DNA from: an uncultured beta proteobacterium
GTDB lineage: Bacteria; Pseudomonadota; Gammaproteobacteria; Burkholderiales; Burkholderiaceae_C
DNA: 9,918 bases
Direction of reading: 5' to 3'
Assembly (NCBI GenBank): GCA_903927495.1
Contig: CAIYNH010000469.1
Span: forward strand, 1-9,918
Each line of letters begins with the position of its first letter. The first letter of the stretch is position 1. The position numbers were made by a program, and so were the translations under genes. Shown here one piece after another: positions 1-6,769 of the stretch. The notes beneath the pieces are model-generated. The model saw only the letters and a program-made list of their open reading frames with translations, was not told the DNA's origin and did no database searches.

Positions 1-284
1 ATCAGTGCATGAATCGTGTACCGGTTGCCGGTCAGAAGTTCGCTCATCGATCGCAGCTTGGTGAGACCTAGGGATTCGTCTTGCTCGCCCTCAAAATACG
101 GGGCTGCGGGCAGGCGCAGCGTGAAGTGTTTGACTTCGTCCTTAACGCTTGATCCCACAGCACGTGTTGGTGGCGATACATCATTAATGCTTGCATCCAT
201 CGGGGGATTTTGCACCAGAACTCGAGCTTGGGAGAGGTTGAGGTTTGGCGAGTTTGCTAAACGACTGGTGCTAGGTTGGTTCAT
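1..284 (-). CDS. Unrecognised protein, N-terminal part (runs off left edge)
   Basis: The minus strand is open from the left edge to a stop at 357-359. The first ATG in this frame is at 284-282 and gives at least 94 residues beginning MNQPSTSRLANSPNLNLSQ. The N-terminal part is rich in N, S, P and Q and looks disordered. From about residue 50 it becomes more structured, with VKHFTLRLPAAPYFEGEQDE and then a leucine-rich stretch ending at the edge. A GTG at 308-306 is an alternative start, preceded loosely by GGCGG, and the frame upstream of it (ENANGGLR) still looks coding, so the start is uncertain. I do not recognise the family. There is no signal peptide or membrane segment in the visible part. 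It may follow the histone-like gene in the same direction, but a terminator separates them. Confidence 0.5.
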   Translation of the reverse strand, partial: MNQPSTSRLANSPNLNLSQARVLVQNPPMDASINDVSPPTRAVGSSVKDEVKHFTLRLPAAPYFEGEQDESLGLTKLRSMSELLTGNRYTIHAL

Positions 285-464
285 CTGGCCACGGGCGCTG
301 AACGTCACTCGTAAACCGCCATTGGCGTTTTCACGGTAAATCCCGATATTTTCGAATCACCGGGCAAACCAAGTCTGCCTCTGGCGATTTCCTGAGAGTG
401 AATCGCTTCGGTATTGACAAAGTGCCGGTGAAGATGGAGTCCAAAGTATGTTCACCCCAAAGTG

Positions 465-487
465 AAAAGGCCCGCCAGGGCCCTTTC
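465..487 (-). terminator. Rho-independent terminator after the histone-like gene
   Basis: Read on the minus strand, AAAGG-G-CCC pairs with GGG-CCTTT across a four-base loop (one bulged base), followed by TTTT. It lies 27 nt past the stop codon of the histone-like gene, as expected for an intrinsic terminator. The stem is near-symmetrical (AAAAGG at 465-470, CCTTT at 482-486), so it may also work in the other direction. Confidence 0.65.
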
Positions 488-513
488 GTCGAAATGCTAC
501 TGTCCGCGCTCTA

Positions 514-822
514 CTACTTTGCAGCGGCCTTCGCCTTCTTTGGAGCCGTCACTGGAGCTACTGCTACAGGTGCGGGTGCAGCGGGTGCTGGTGCAGCAGG
601 CGCCTTCAATGCGGCGCGTTGATCCCTCAAAGTATTGATTTCCGCATTGATCTTGTTCTTGCGCTCGGTGAGCTTAACGATACTTGCGCTCAACTTTGCA
701 ATGGCCTTGGCCGTCTTGGAGACAAGTGCCTTCTTGGGCACGGCCTTTTCGACTTTCGCGGGAGCCGCTACTTTCTGGGGAGCCTTTGCAGCCTTGGGGG
801 CCGCCTTTTTCGCAGTTGCCAT
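514..822 (-). CDS. Histone H1-like lysine/alanine/proline-rich DNA-binding protein
   Basis: This is a 102-residue, strongly basic, low-complexity protein. Residues 1-42 are a K/A/P-rich tail (MATAKKAAPKAAKAPQK...), residues 43-73 form a charged predicted helix or coiled coil (LTERKNKINAEINTLRDQRAA), residues 74-93 are an Ala-Pro hinge, and KKAKAAAK is the end. Tails of this kind are typical of bacterial histone H1-like proteins (AlgP/BpH1/HctB type), which bind DNA non-specifically through lysines and affect nucleoid packing; that role is inferred here. Unlike simple KAAPK-repeat proteins it has a non-repetitive helix that could mediate dimerisation. The start is supported by AAGGA about 9 nt upstream. 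The gene stands alone between a hairpin at 848-874 and a terminator at 465-487. Confidence 0.7.
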   Translation of the reverse strand: MATAKKAAPKAAKAPQKVAAPAKVEKAVPKKALVSKTAKAIAKLSASIVKLTERKNKINAEINTLRDQRAALKAPAAPAPAAPAPVAVAPVTAPKKAKAAAK

Positions 823-847
823 TTTCAGATTTCCTTATGTTGTTGTG

Positions 848-874
848 AACCGACCAGAATGTTTCTGGTCGGTT
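848..874. repeat. Perfect 12-bp inverted repeat with 3-nt loop
   Basis: AACCGACCAGAA at 848-859 and its exact complement TTCTGGTCGGTT at 863-874 flank the loop TGT. The element lies between the end of the HAD-like gene (927) and the start of the histone-like gene (822). It has no T-run on either side, so it is not a classical terminator. It could end the upstream transcript, stabilise the histone-like gene's leader or bind a protein. The symmetry is directly visible; the function is not. Confidence 0.7.
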
Positions 875-926
875 CGTATTGTCGCAACATATCGTCGGCA
901 ATGCACTCCCAACTGTTGCGCTATGT

Positions 927-1487
927 TCACGCAGACACGCACTCATTGCGGCGCTGCAGTCCGCGGCGCAAATGATCGAATTCCACGTCAGTCAAACCAA
1001 CACCAGCCTCGCACAGAGTAATGAATGATCGCTCTGACGCTTCCCAGACATGCAGACCTGTGCCGGAATAGAGGTCATCAAGGATCACCCAGCGATCTTC
1101 ATAACCGGAATTCCGATCGAGCCAGCTGCGAATCTCGTTAGCACGAACGCCGCCAGACTGAGAAAGTGTGGACGACCAGTCCTCGTGCAGACTGTCGGCA
1201 ACAAAGGACAGACCGCTCTGTCCCAAGATGCACCGGAGGCTCTCCAGCGTCAGGAATTTGATCCAGCTTGTGCTCAGCACATACACGGGTTCAAACTCCT
1301 TGTGGATAGCCTTCAAATGCCCCACCGCCTCAGACTCAAACAGCTTGGCCCACAGCTCGGCGTGGTCCTCAATGGTTTCAGCTCCGCTGTCGATCGCACT
1401 CATCGCAATAATCGCGTCGTAGGCACCAAAAGGTTCACTCAAGCAAATTACATCATCAAAATCAAGGAACACAACATTCTTGCCCAT
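927..1487 (-). CDS. HAD-fold phosphatase-like protein (resembles HAD_SAK group)
   Basis: A 186-residue protein with the signature of the haloacid dehalogenase superfamily. Motif I is VVFLDFDDVI near the N-terminus, with D9 (predicted nucleophile) and D11. Motif II is VLSTSW (S72-T74), and the acidic motif IV is WVILDD (133-138). The STSW, R-x-x-E-I-x-x-WL and W-V-I-L-D-D order resembles the HAD domain found in 'Swiss Army Knife' RNA-repair proteins, here as a stand-alone domain. It should be a cytosolic Mg-dependent phosphohydrolase; the substrate is unknown. The start at 1487 is preferred because AAGGAG lies 6 nt upstream. In-frame ATGs further upstream (1517) lack such a site. The metallophosphoesterase gene ends 56 nt upstream in the same direction, so the two may be co-transcribed. 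Confidence 0.75.
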   Translation of the reverse strand: MGKNVVFLDFDDVICLSEPFGAYDAIIAMSAIDSGAETIEDHAELWAKLFESEAVGHLKAIHKEFEPVYVLSTSWIKFLTLESLRCILGQSGLSFVADSLHEDWSSTLSQSGGVRANEIRSWLDRNSGYEDRWVILDDLYSGTGLHVWEASERSFITLCEAGVGLTDVEFDHLRRGLQRRNECVSA

Positions 1488-1543
1488 CTCACTCTCCTTC
1501 AAAAAATGGTCTGTCATCACTGGTCACGGAAAATCACGCCGCA

Positions 1544-2365
1544 TCAAGCCGCCTGGCCCCAGTTTCCGTCAGGCAGCCACTCCATCAGAAGCCCAGGATC
1601 AAAGTTCGCGTTTTCAAAATGGTTGCCAAACCACTGAAACGGCACTCCACGGAGATTGGCAATCACACGCGCATACGACTTCGAGTCTCCCAACCGATAG
1701 TTGACCGATTTGTGAGTGTGACCATGAATCCACAAGTTGGCCCGCTGAATCATTGCTACATCTAACTTCGACCCAAATGCTGCCGTCATCGGATCGTTTG
1801 CGAACTGTGGACTGCAGGAGTTTTTGTGCGGCAGGTGGTGCGTAACAACGACTGTGCTGCCAGCATGCTCTAGCTCAAGCTCCTTCTTCAACCATCCCAG
1901 GCTCAACTCATGACGCTGCGCTGTCTGCTTGGGTGTGATGGGTCTCGACTCTCCTTTTGATTGCTTGATCCAGGAGTAGTCAGGCATCCACATTGATGCT
2001 CGATGCATCAATTCGGATCGCTGGCCGATTCCAAAATATTTGAAGTCAGTCCAGAGGGTGCATCCAAGAAACCGAACGCCGTCGACGACGACGCTGTCGT
2101 TCTCCAGGAAGAACACCTCATTGAGCTCGGCCTGTTCACGCAATTCGTCGATTGTCCTATCCCATTCACCACCCCAGTACTCGTGGTTCCCCGAAACATA
2201 GATCACTGGCAGGTTGACGAAGGTCTTTCTTGCCCAGGAAATCCCTTTGCTTCCAGGATGAATGTCCCCAGCCAGTACCACAGCCTCGCATTGTTTTAGT
2301 GCGGCCTTGTCAGGAACAAAGCCACTATCCTCCAGGTGAAGATCTGAGAGCACAAGCAGCTTCAT
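1544..2365 (-). CDS. Calcineurin-like metallophosphoesterase
   Basis: A 273-residue protein with all five metal-site blocks of the calcineurin-like phosphoesterase superfamily: D-x-H in SDLHLE (D8, H10), GD in LAGDIH (D34), GNHE (N60, H61), THH (H176) and GHTH (H216, H218). This predicts a cytosolic enzyme with two metal ions that cleaves phosphomono- or diesters; the substrate cannot be read from the sequence. No signal peptide is seen. The length is normal for short single-domain members. The start at 2365 has GGAG 8 nt upstream; a GTG one codon earlier (2368) is the alternative. The start codon overlaps the stop of a short upstream frame as TGATG. The HAD-like phosphatase gene follows after 56 nt, giving two phosphoesterases in a row. 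Confidence 0.9.
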   Translation of the reverse strand: MKLLVLSDLHLEDSGFVPDKAALKQCEAVVLAGDIHPGSKGISWARKTFVNLPVIYVSGNHEYWGGEWDRTIDELREQAELNEVFFLENDSVVVDGVRFLGCTLWTDFKYFGIGQRSELMHRASMWMPDYSWIKQSKGESRPITPKQTAQRHELSLGWLKKELELEHAGSTVVVTHHLPHKNSCSPQFANDPMTAAFGSKLDVAMIQRANLWIHGHTHKSVNYRLGDSKSYARVIANLRGVPFQWFGNHFENANFDPGLLMEWLPDGNWGQAA

Positions 2366-2493
2366 CACAGGATCTCCACCATCATGTTCAGAGTCGCGAG
2401 CCTGGTCGCCATCGCTGTTGCGTTGAACGCCCAGTTCACTGAGTCATAGGATTGCCCATACCGATGCAATCGAGTAGTGGGCTGACGACCACC
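2365..2493 (-). other. Possible tail of a lost upstream gene (42-codon open frame)
   Basis: Between a TAA at 2496-2494 and a TGA at 2367-2365 there are 42 open codons, ending NATAMATRLATLNMMVEIL. The TGA shares its A with the metallophosphoesterase ATG (TGATG), a layout normally seen for coupled genes in an operon. Possible starts within it are GTG at 2439 and ATG at 2412, without a convincing ribosome binding site. It may be a remnant of a gene that once preceded the phosphoesterase, or a chance frame. I recognise no family. Confidence 0.25.
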
Positions 2494-2629
2494 TTATGGG
2501 GCTAGCAAGCCCTCGGCGCCGGGTTGACCAGAGACACTGGCCCCCCAGCAAGATACTAACGCCCAAGCCTGAGGCACTTCTGGTGATAACCTGTCGCTGG
2601 TCTGAAACCTCCAACTTAAAGGCTGTAGC

Positions 2630-3625
2630 GTGAGCACATCGATGACCCCCAGCACCCAATGGCGCGAGCAAATTCCTGCGGACGAGGTGCAACGCTTTGC
2701 GGTATATGGCCCTCAATTTGCGGCGATTCAAGCTCGCAAGTCAAAGAAGTACGGCCAAGGGCGGGCTTTGCATCGCAAGCAGCTCTGCGCTGCCAAGGGG
2801 GCCCTGGAGGTGTTGCCGAATTTGCCTGAATTTGCGCGCCAGGGGCTGTTTGCATCGCCGGGCAAATTTGAAGCCTGGGTGCGTCTTTCCAACGGCGGCA
2901 TGGACCGCGCTGCCGACAGTGTGCCCGACATACGCGGTTTTGCATTGCGCGTGCTCGGCGTGCAGGGCGATTCGGCTCTGGGCAATGGCCCTGCCAAGAG
3001 TCAGGATTTCACCCTAATCAACCAGGAGCAGTTTGCCTTTCCCAAGAGTGCAGAGTTCGTTGACTTTGTGGTGGCCGCTGCAGGTGGCGGTGGTTCCTTA
3101 CTGAAGTACTTGTTCAAGCGGTACGGGTTATTGGGCGGGACAGCGCGCATGCTCAAGCTGATCAAGTCAATGGGTATGCCCTTTGTCGGCTTTGCGTCGG
3201 AACAAGTTTTTAGTGCGGTCCCAATGGCATGTGGACCTTACGCCGTCCGTGTGCGGCTGGTACCTGCTGCTGCCAACGGCACACCAACGCCGGGTGCCAA
3301 AGCAGACTGGGGTGCGGACTTTGCCGCGCGGCTGGCCAAGCAAAGCTTGCAGTGGGAACTGCAACTGCAACCTTTTGTCAGTGAATTGACCACGCCCATC
3401 GAAGACGCCTCGGTCAACTGGCCCAGCCCCTACACCACGGTTGCCCTGCTCACACTGCCACAACAAGATATCGCGGGTGCGGCTGGCAAAGCTCTGGCCC
3501 AGCAAGTGGAAGAGGCTGTGTTTGATCCTTGGCAGGCGCTTGCAGCACATCGCCCGCTGGGAGACGTGCAGCGCGCCCGTAAGGTGGTCTACTTTGAAAG
3601 CCAGAAAGGGCGTGGTGCGGCCTAA
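2630..3625 (+). CDS. Catalase-family (minimal catalase-fold) haem protein
   Basis: A 331-residue protein of the short catalase-like family, well below the roughly 480 or more residues of classical catalase. The core is visible in order: LHRKQ...AKG (H48, candidate distal histidine), EAWVRLSNGG (81-90), PDIRGFALRVLG (99-110), SQDFTLIN (N131, candidate distal asparagine) and, at the end, FDPWQALAAHRPLG followed by RARKVVY. R317 and Y321 keep the R-x-x-x-Y spacing of the proximal haem ligand of true catalases. This suggests haem binding and a peroxidase or peroxide-related reaction; catalase activity itself is not certain. No signal peptide is seen. The start is GTG at 2630, supported by AAAGG 7 nt upstream; ATG at 2642 is the alternative. 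It is monocistronic, transcribed away from the metallophosphoesterase. Confidence 0.85.
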   Translation: MSTSMTPSTQWREQIPADEVQRFAVYGPQFAAIQARKSKKYGQGRALHRKQLCAAKGALEVLPNLPEFARQGLFASPGKFEAWVRLSNGGMDRAADSVPDIRGFALRVLGVQGDSALGNGPAKSQDFTLINQEQFAFPKSAEFVDFVVAAAGGGGSLLKYLFKRYGLLGGTARMLKLIKSMGMPFVGFASEQVFSAVPMACGPYAVRVRLVPAAANGTPTPGAKADWGADFAARLAKQSLQWELQLQPFVSELTTPIEDASVNWPSPYTTVALLTLPQQDIAGAAGKALAQQVEEAVFDPWQALAAHRPLGDVQRARKVVYFESQKGRGAA

Positions 3626-4376
3626 GGGAGAGGCGGCGCGTTTGCTTGTTACTCAGCCACTCCAGAATGTTGTCATTGAACCCGTCGCTGTGAAAACTTA
3701 GGCCCCCACCAATTCGTTGATTTCTGCTGCAAGGGGTCGGATGCTTGCCCCTCGTCCAATATACGGCTCAAGTTGGAGGCGTCGCAACTCAGCGACACTC
3801 AGCGATCATGTTTTCTACTTCCCACCCGAATTGACCAGGAGCTCAAACTTGGTGCGGGCTTCTGAAGAAGGAGTGCGGAGCAACCTTCCTCGCGCCGCGC
3901 ATACCGAGCACCGTTCGCAAGGCAACGCCAAACTCGCCACGACCTGGGTCGCTGAGCAAATCCACACTTATACCAAAAACCAGTGGAGAATTGTGGCGGC
4001 AATTCCCTCTCGAGCAGTACAAATTTTTCGTCACACGCAAACCAGTTGTTTGTCGTACAGGTAAAAGTCAGAATGTCAGCGAAGGTCAGCATTACTCTCC
4101 GCTTCGGTCATTCGTTGAGAAAATCCGAATGCGAACTACGTGCACTGACCTGACGTTCGCTAGCCTAAGAATCGGTCATTCGCTTTGTGTCCAAGAGTTG
4201 GAGCTCTGCAGAATGCGAAAACCACATTCCCCGGCTGCAAAGCTCTAGATCAGCGGGATGCGTGATTGCGACTGATACCTAGAGTGCGTTCAATTTGTGG
4301 CAAATCGATTGTTGTGCAAAGGATGTCGGATTTCAGATAGTCGTACGCTTGGGCGCGGAATTACTTTACTGAAGAC
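3626..4376. other. Intergenic stretch without a supported gene
   Basis: About 750 nt between the catalase-like gene and the dienelactone-hydrolase remnant. Several frames stay open for 65-115 codons on both strands (for example 3717-4064 plus, 3799-4092 minus). Their products are rich in R, S, W and C, lack recognisable motifs and have no good ribosome binding site, so I do not call them. A 10-bp direct repeat, CGGTCATTCG, occurs at 4105-4114 and 4173-4182. I see no clear terminator after the catalase-like gene. The stretch may be decayed coding or repeat sequence. Confidence 0.5.
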
Positions 4377-4741
4377 ATGCCATTCTGCAACGCCTGACCG
4401 CTAAAGATTTTGATCAAGAGTTGCTGATTCTCTTCGACGCCTATGTGCACGGGAACCTTGATCGACGAGGCTTCCTGGGACGCGCGAAAAAGTTCGCTAC
4501 TGCCGGAATCACTGCAGTTGGTTTGTTGGCGGCACTGAGTCCTGACTTTGCTGCCGGCCAGCAGGTTCCAAAGGATGATGCCAGGCTGAAGACGGAATTC
4601 ATCAACTTCCCATCTTCTGCTGGCACCGGCAGTGTCAGGGGCTACTTGGCACGACCCGTTAGTGCAGGCGTTACTCAACTACCTTAAATCTTAGTCATCC
4701 ACGAAAACAGAGGCCTTAGCTGTTGCTGCAAGTCACCTTAA
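4377..4741 (+). pseudogene. Dienelactone hydrolase family protein, N-terminal remnant
   Basis: The frame from 4388 reads QRLTAKDFDQELLILFDAYV, then DRRGFLGRAKKFATAGITAV and a hydrophobic stretch to AAGQQVPKDDARLKTEF, then RGYLARPVS. This is the usual N-terminal segment of Tat- or signal-anchored dienelactone hydrolases (alpha/beta hydrolases of aromatic degradation). The gene looks broken in three ways. The ATG at 4377 is out of frame with the conserved part. An in-frame TAA at 4685-4687 interrupts it just before ILVIHENRGL (4688-4717), which continues the family's conserved strand. After that the similarity stops at TAA 4739-4741, so the catalytic Cys, Asp and His regions are missing. A short product from TTG 4421 to 4687 could still be made but should be inactive. 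Confidence 0.75.
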
Positions 4742-4881
4742 TACAAATGAGTCTGCCAGGCTTCAGCCATTGGTGAGCAGGTGCACTGTGCCCATAATGG
4801 TCTGACACTGTTAGCAGACTTGGCCTTGGACACCTAAATCTCGGAAACAATTAGCCGTCACAAAAATATTTCATTTAGTGC

Positions 4882-4907
4882 GGAATAAAGTGACCTGGTC
4901 AGACGTT
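4882..4907 (+). promoter_or_regulatory. Candidate ECF-sigma promoter (GGAAT-N17-CGTT)
   Basis: GGAAT at 4882-4886 and CGTT at 4904-4907 are separated by 17 nt, and the second element lies 45 nt before the lipoprotein start. The GGAA-type -35 and CGT-type -10 pairing is the common form for ECF sigma factors, and an ECF gene lies in the operon downstream, so autoregulation is plausible. The match is by eye and one promoter alone proves nothing. Confidence 0.4.
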
Positions 4908-4917
4908 CATCTCAGTA

Positions 4918-4933
4918 CATACCACTTGGTATG
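4918..4933. promoter_or_regulatory. 16-bp palindrome before the sigma operon
   Basis: CATACCACTTGGTATG is a perfect 7-bp inverted repeat around CT. It lies between the candidate -10 and the ribosome binding site of the lipoprotein gene, where a repressor could block transcription. No matching second copy was noticed in the window. It could also be a short mRNA hairpin. Confidence 0.35.
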
Positions 4934-4952
4934 AGACTAACCTGGAACTACC

Positions 4953-5351
4953 ATGCAACTGCCTATCCTGTCACTCGCTCGTAAATCAAGAATTGCATCG
5001 ATCTTTTTCCCCATCGTTCTCGGTGCCTGTGCCTCGATGGCAAACGCTCCAGCAAAAGTGACTGATGGAATATTGACCGGACCCACCGGCATGACTCTAT
5101 ACACCTTTGACAAAGACACAAACGGCAGTTCCAAGTCTGTTTGCAATGGTCCTTGTGCGACTAATTGGCCACCCTTGATGGCCACTGATGCCGATCAACC
5201 TACCGGTGACTTCACCGTCATCACACGTGACGACGGCAAGAAACAGTGGGCAGCAAAAGGCAAGCCTCTGTATTTCTGGGCCAAAGACAGTAAGCCCGGT
5301 GACAGAACTGGTGATGGATTCAATAAGCTCTGGCAAGTGGCAAAGCCTTAA
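4953..5351 (+). CDS. COG4315-type secreted-repeat lipoprotein
   Basis: A 132-residue precursor with a lipoprotein signal: basic residues R10, K11 and R13, a hydrophobic stretch 14-23, then the lipobox L23-G24-A25-C26, giving a protein of about 107 residues anchored by its lipidated cysteine in the envelope. The mature part carries two copies of the short 'secreted repeat of unknown function' (COG4315/lipoprotein_15). Copy one is GMTLYTFDKDT with CNGPCATNWPP (46-74, C64 and C68 probably paired). Copy two is GKPLYFWAKDSKPGDRTGDG ending in W127 (103-127). The biochemical role of this family is not established. The start is ATG at 4953 with GGA 6 nt upstream. It is first in an operon with the ECF sigma gene 30 nt downstream, so it may be a target or an input of the sigma system. 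Confidence 0.85.
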   Translation: MQLPILSLARKSRIASIFFPIVLGACASMANAPAKVTDGILTGPTGMTLYTFDKDTNGSSKSVCNGPCATNWPPLMATDADQPTGDFTVITRDDGKKQWAAKGKPLYFWAKDSKPGDRTGDGFNKLWQVAKP

Positions 5352-5381
5352 CCCGGCGGCAATGTTTTCGATGGCATTGCG

Positions 5382-5921
5382 ATGAACCACCAACCGATTG
5401 TTGCGCACATTCCGGGTTTGCGGCGCTACGCGCGAGCGCTCACCGGTGATGTCTGGGCAGCAGACGATCTGGTCCAGGATACGCTGGAGCGGGCCTGTTC
5501 AAGGTGGCGTTTATGGTCAGCAGGAACCGATCTGCGGGCCTGGCTTTTCACGCTAATGCACAACCTGTTCATTGGGCAAGTTCGTCAAGGCTTGACACGT
5601 GCCAAACTGGTCCCAACGGTTGACCTAGATGATGTCGAGCACGAATTGCATGCGCCCGATACCTCCACGGATTTTGCAATTGATTTGCAGCGCTGTCTTC
5701 TACGTCTACCGGATGAGCAACGGGTCGTATTGCTTCTGGTCACCATGGAGGACATGGCGTATGAGCAGGTCGCCAAGATAACGGGAACACCCATTGGCAC
5801 GGTAATGTCGCGCCTATCGCGCGCTCGAGAGCGCTTGCGGGAACTTATGGACGAGTCACGCGAACCGTCAGTTACTCGTGTGGCAGCAAACCCAATGCCT
5901 GTATTGAGGCGAATGAAATGA
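5382..5921 (+). CDS. ECF-type RNA polymerase sigma factor
   Basis: A 179-residue protein with both domains of a group IV sigma factor. Sigma2 spans about 10-70, with DDLVQDTLERA (28-38) and RAWLFTLMHNLF (52-63), which contact RNA polymerase and the -10 element. Sigma4 spans about 105-155, with LPDEQRVVLLL and the helix-turn-helix YEQVAKITGTPIGTVMSRLS. A linker of about 35 residues joins them, and there is no extra C-terminal domain. The start at 5382 lies 30 nt after the lipoprotein stop and has only a weak ribosome binding site. The stop overlaps the anti-sigma start (ATGA), so the two proteins are probably made in fixed ratio. The factor is expected to be held at the membrane by its anti-sigma partner and to act on GGAA/CGT-type promoters, including the one at 4882. 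Confidence 0.93.
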   Translation: MNHQPIVAHIPGLRRYARALTGDVWAADDLVQDTLERACSRWRLWSAGTDLRAWLFTLMHNLFIGQVRQGLTRAKLVPTVDLDDVEHELHAPDTSTDFAIDLQRCLLRLPDEQRVVLLLVTMEDMAYEQVAKITGTPIGTVMSRLSRARERLRELMDESREPSVTRVAANPMPVLRRMK

Positions 5922-6718
5922 CCAAGTCTATGAACGCCGATGATATGCACTCCCTAGTGGACCAGCTTGAACCTGAAGAGCAAAGGCGCGTGATTGAATC
6001 TCTTACGCCGCAAGATCCTCAGGCTGCCCAAACCGTTGCCGCGTGGAGCAAACAGCGTGTCGAGCTCAGTTCCCTGCACCTCGATGCACTGAAGGAACCG
6101 ATTCCTTCGTCTCTGCTGCAAGCGGCGAATCGTGCGTCTGATTTGCAGCTCGCACTTGAGAGACATTGGCGTCATGTGGGAGTCGCCGCCAGTGTGTTAC
6201 TCGCGTTTGGAGTGGGGTGGATCTCGCATGGCCAACTGTCGAATCAACCTGAGTCCTCAATTGCCTTGGCTAAGGGAAGGATGGAGCATGAATTCGTGCG
6301 CCAGGCCGGTTTTGCACACTCGGTCTATATGCCGGAAAAACGCCATCCGGTCGAAGTTGCCGCATCTGAGCAGGACCATTTAGTCCAATGGTTGTCCAAA
6401 CGGGTCGGCAAACCTCTCAAGATACCGAAACTATCTGCCATGGGTTATGAATTAGTCGGTGGCAGGTTGCTGCCCGGGGAAAGTGGCGCGAGAGCACAGT
6501 TCATGTTTCAAAACGAACAAGGCAGTCGCATCACTTTGTACCTTGGGGCGATCAATCCCCAGACTGACTCAGCCAACGAAACAGGATTTCGCTACGAGGC
6601 GGGCGGAGTGGCTCCGAGTTTCTATTGGACGGATCAGGGCTTTGGCTACGCGCTGACGGGTCAGGTCGACCGGGAGCGCCTCATGGCAATCGCCACGCTG
6701 GTGTACCAGCAACTTTGA
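5918..6718 (+). CDS. Membrane anti-sigma factor (RsiW-like)
   Basis: A 266-residue protein with one membrane helix at about 87-104 (VGVAASVLLAFGVGWIS). Residues 1-85 are cytoplasmic. DDMHSLVDQLEPEEQRRV (8-25), a long helix through QAAQTVAAWSKQR and the EPIPSSLL motif match the sigma-binding part of RsiW-like anti-sigma factors. There is no H-x3-C-x2-C zinc motif, so it belongs to the cysteine-free group. The C-terminal region (105-266) should be periplasmic and contains VQWLSKRVGKPLKIPKLSAM (156-175) with VGGRLLPG (180-187), a sensor-like domain common in this group. The start overlaps the sigma stop (ATGA 5918-5921). It should hold the ECF factor inactive until an envelope signal arrives; the signal is unknown. 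Confidence 0.88.
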   Translation: MTKSMNADDMHSLVDQLEPEEQRRVIESLTPQDPQAAQTVAAWSKQRVELSSLHLDALKEPIPSSLLQAANRASDLQLALERHWRHVGVAASVLLAFGVGWISHGQLSNQPESSIALAKGRMEHEFVRQAGFAHSVYMPEKRHPVEVAASEQDHLVQWLSKRVGKPLKIPKLSAMGYELVGGRLLPGESGARAQFMFQNEQGSRITLYLGAINPQTDSANETGFRYEAGGVAPSFYWTDQGFGYALTGQVDRERLMAIATLVYQQL

Positions 6719-6769
6719 TCCGGCAAATCGAAGTCCTCTTCTCTTTTGGCACTAACTGAAGGAAACATT

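Noticed and set aside
848..2500. Integron-like cassette array (several same-strand genes with inverted repeats)
   Set aside because: The 56-nt gap between the two phosphoesterases is too small for an attC site, and the 848-874 hairpin lacks the GTTRRRY/RYYYAAC core.
2524..2557. Sigma-70 promoter TTGACC ... GATACT before the catalase-like gene
   Set aside because: The spacing of 22 nt is too long and the -10 match is poor.
2444..2731. Minus-strand frame of 95 codons across the catalase-like start
   Set aside because: It overlaps the well-supported N-terminus of the catalase-like gene and its product shows no family motif.
3717..4248. Overlapping open frames of 65-115 codons on both strands
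   Set aside because: No ribosome binding sites, no motifs, atypical composition and mutual overlap; most likely chance frames.
4355..4384. Second GGAAT-type ECF promoter before the dienelactone hydrolase remnant
   Set aside because: The -35-like GGAAT is present but there is no CGT element at the same distance.
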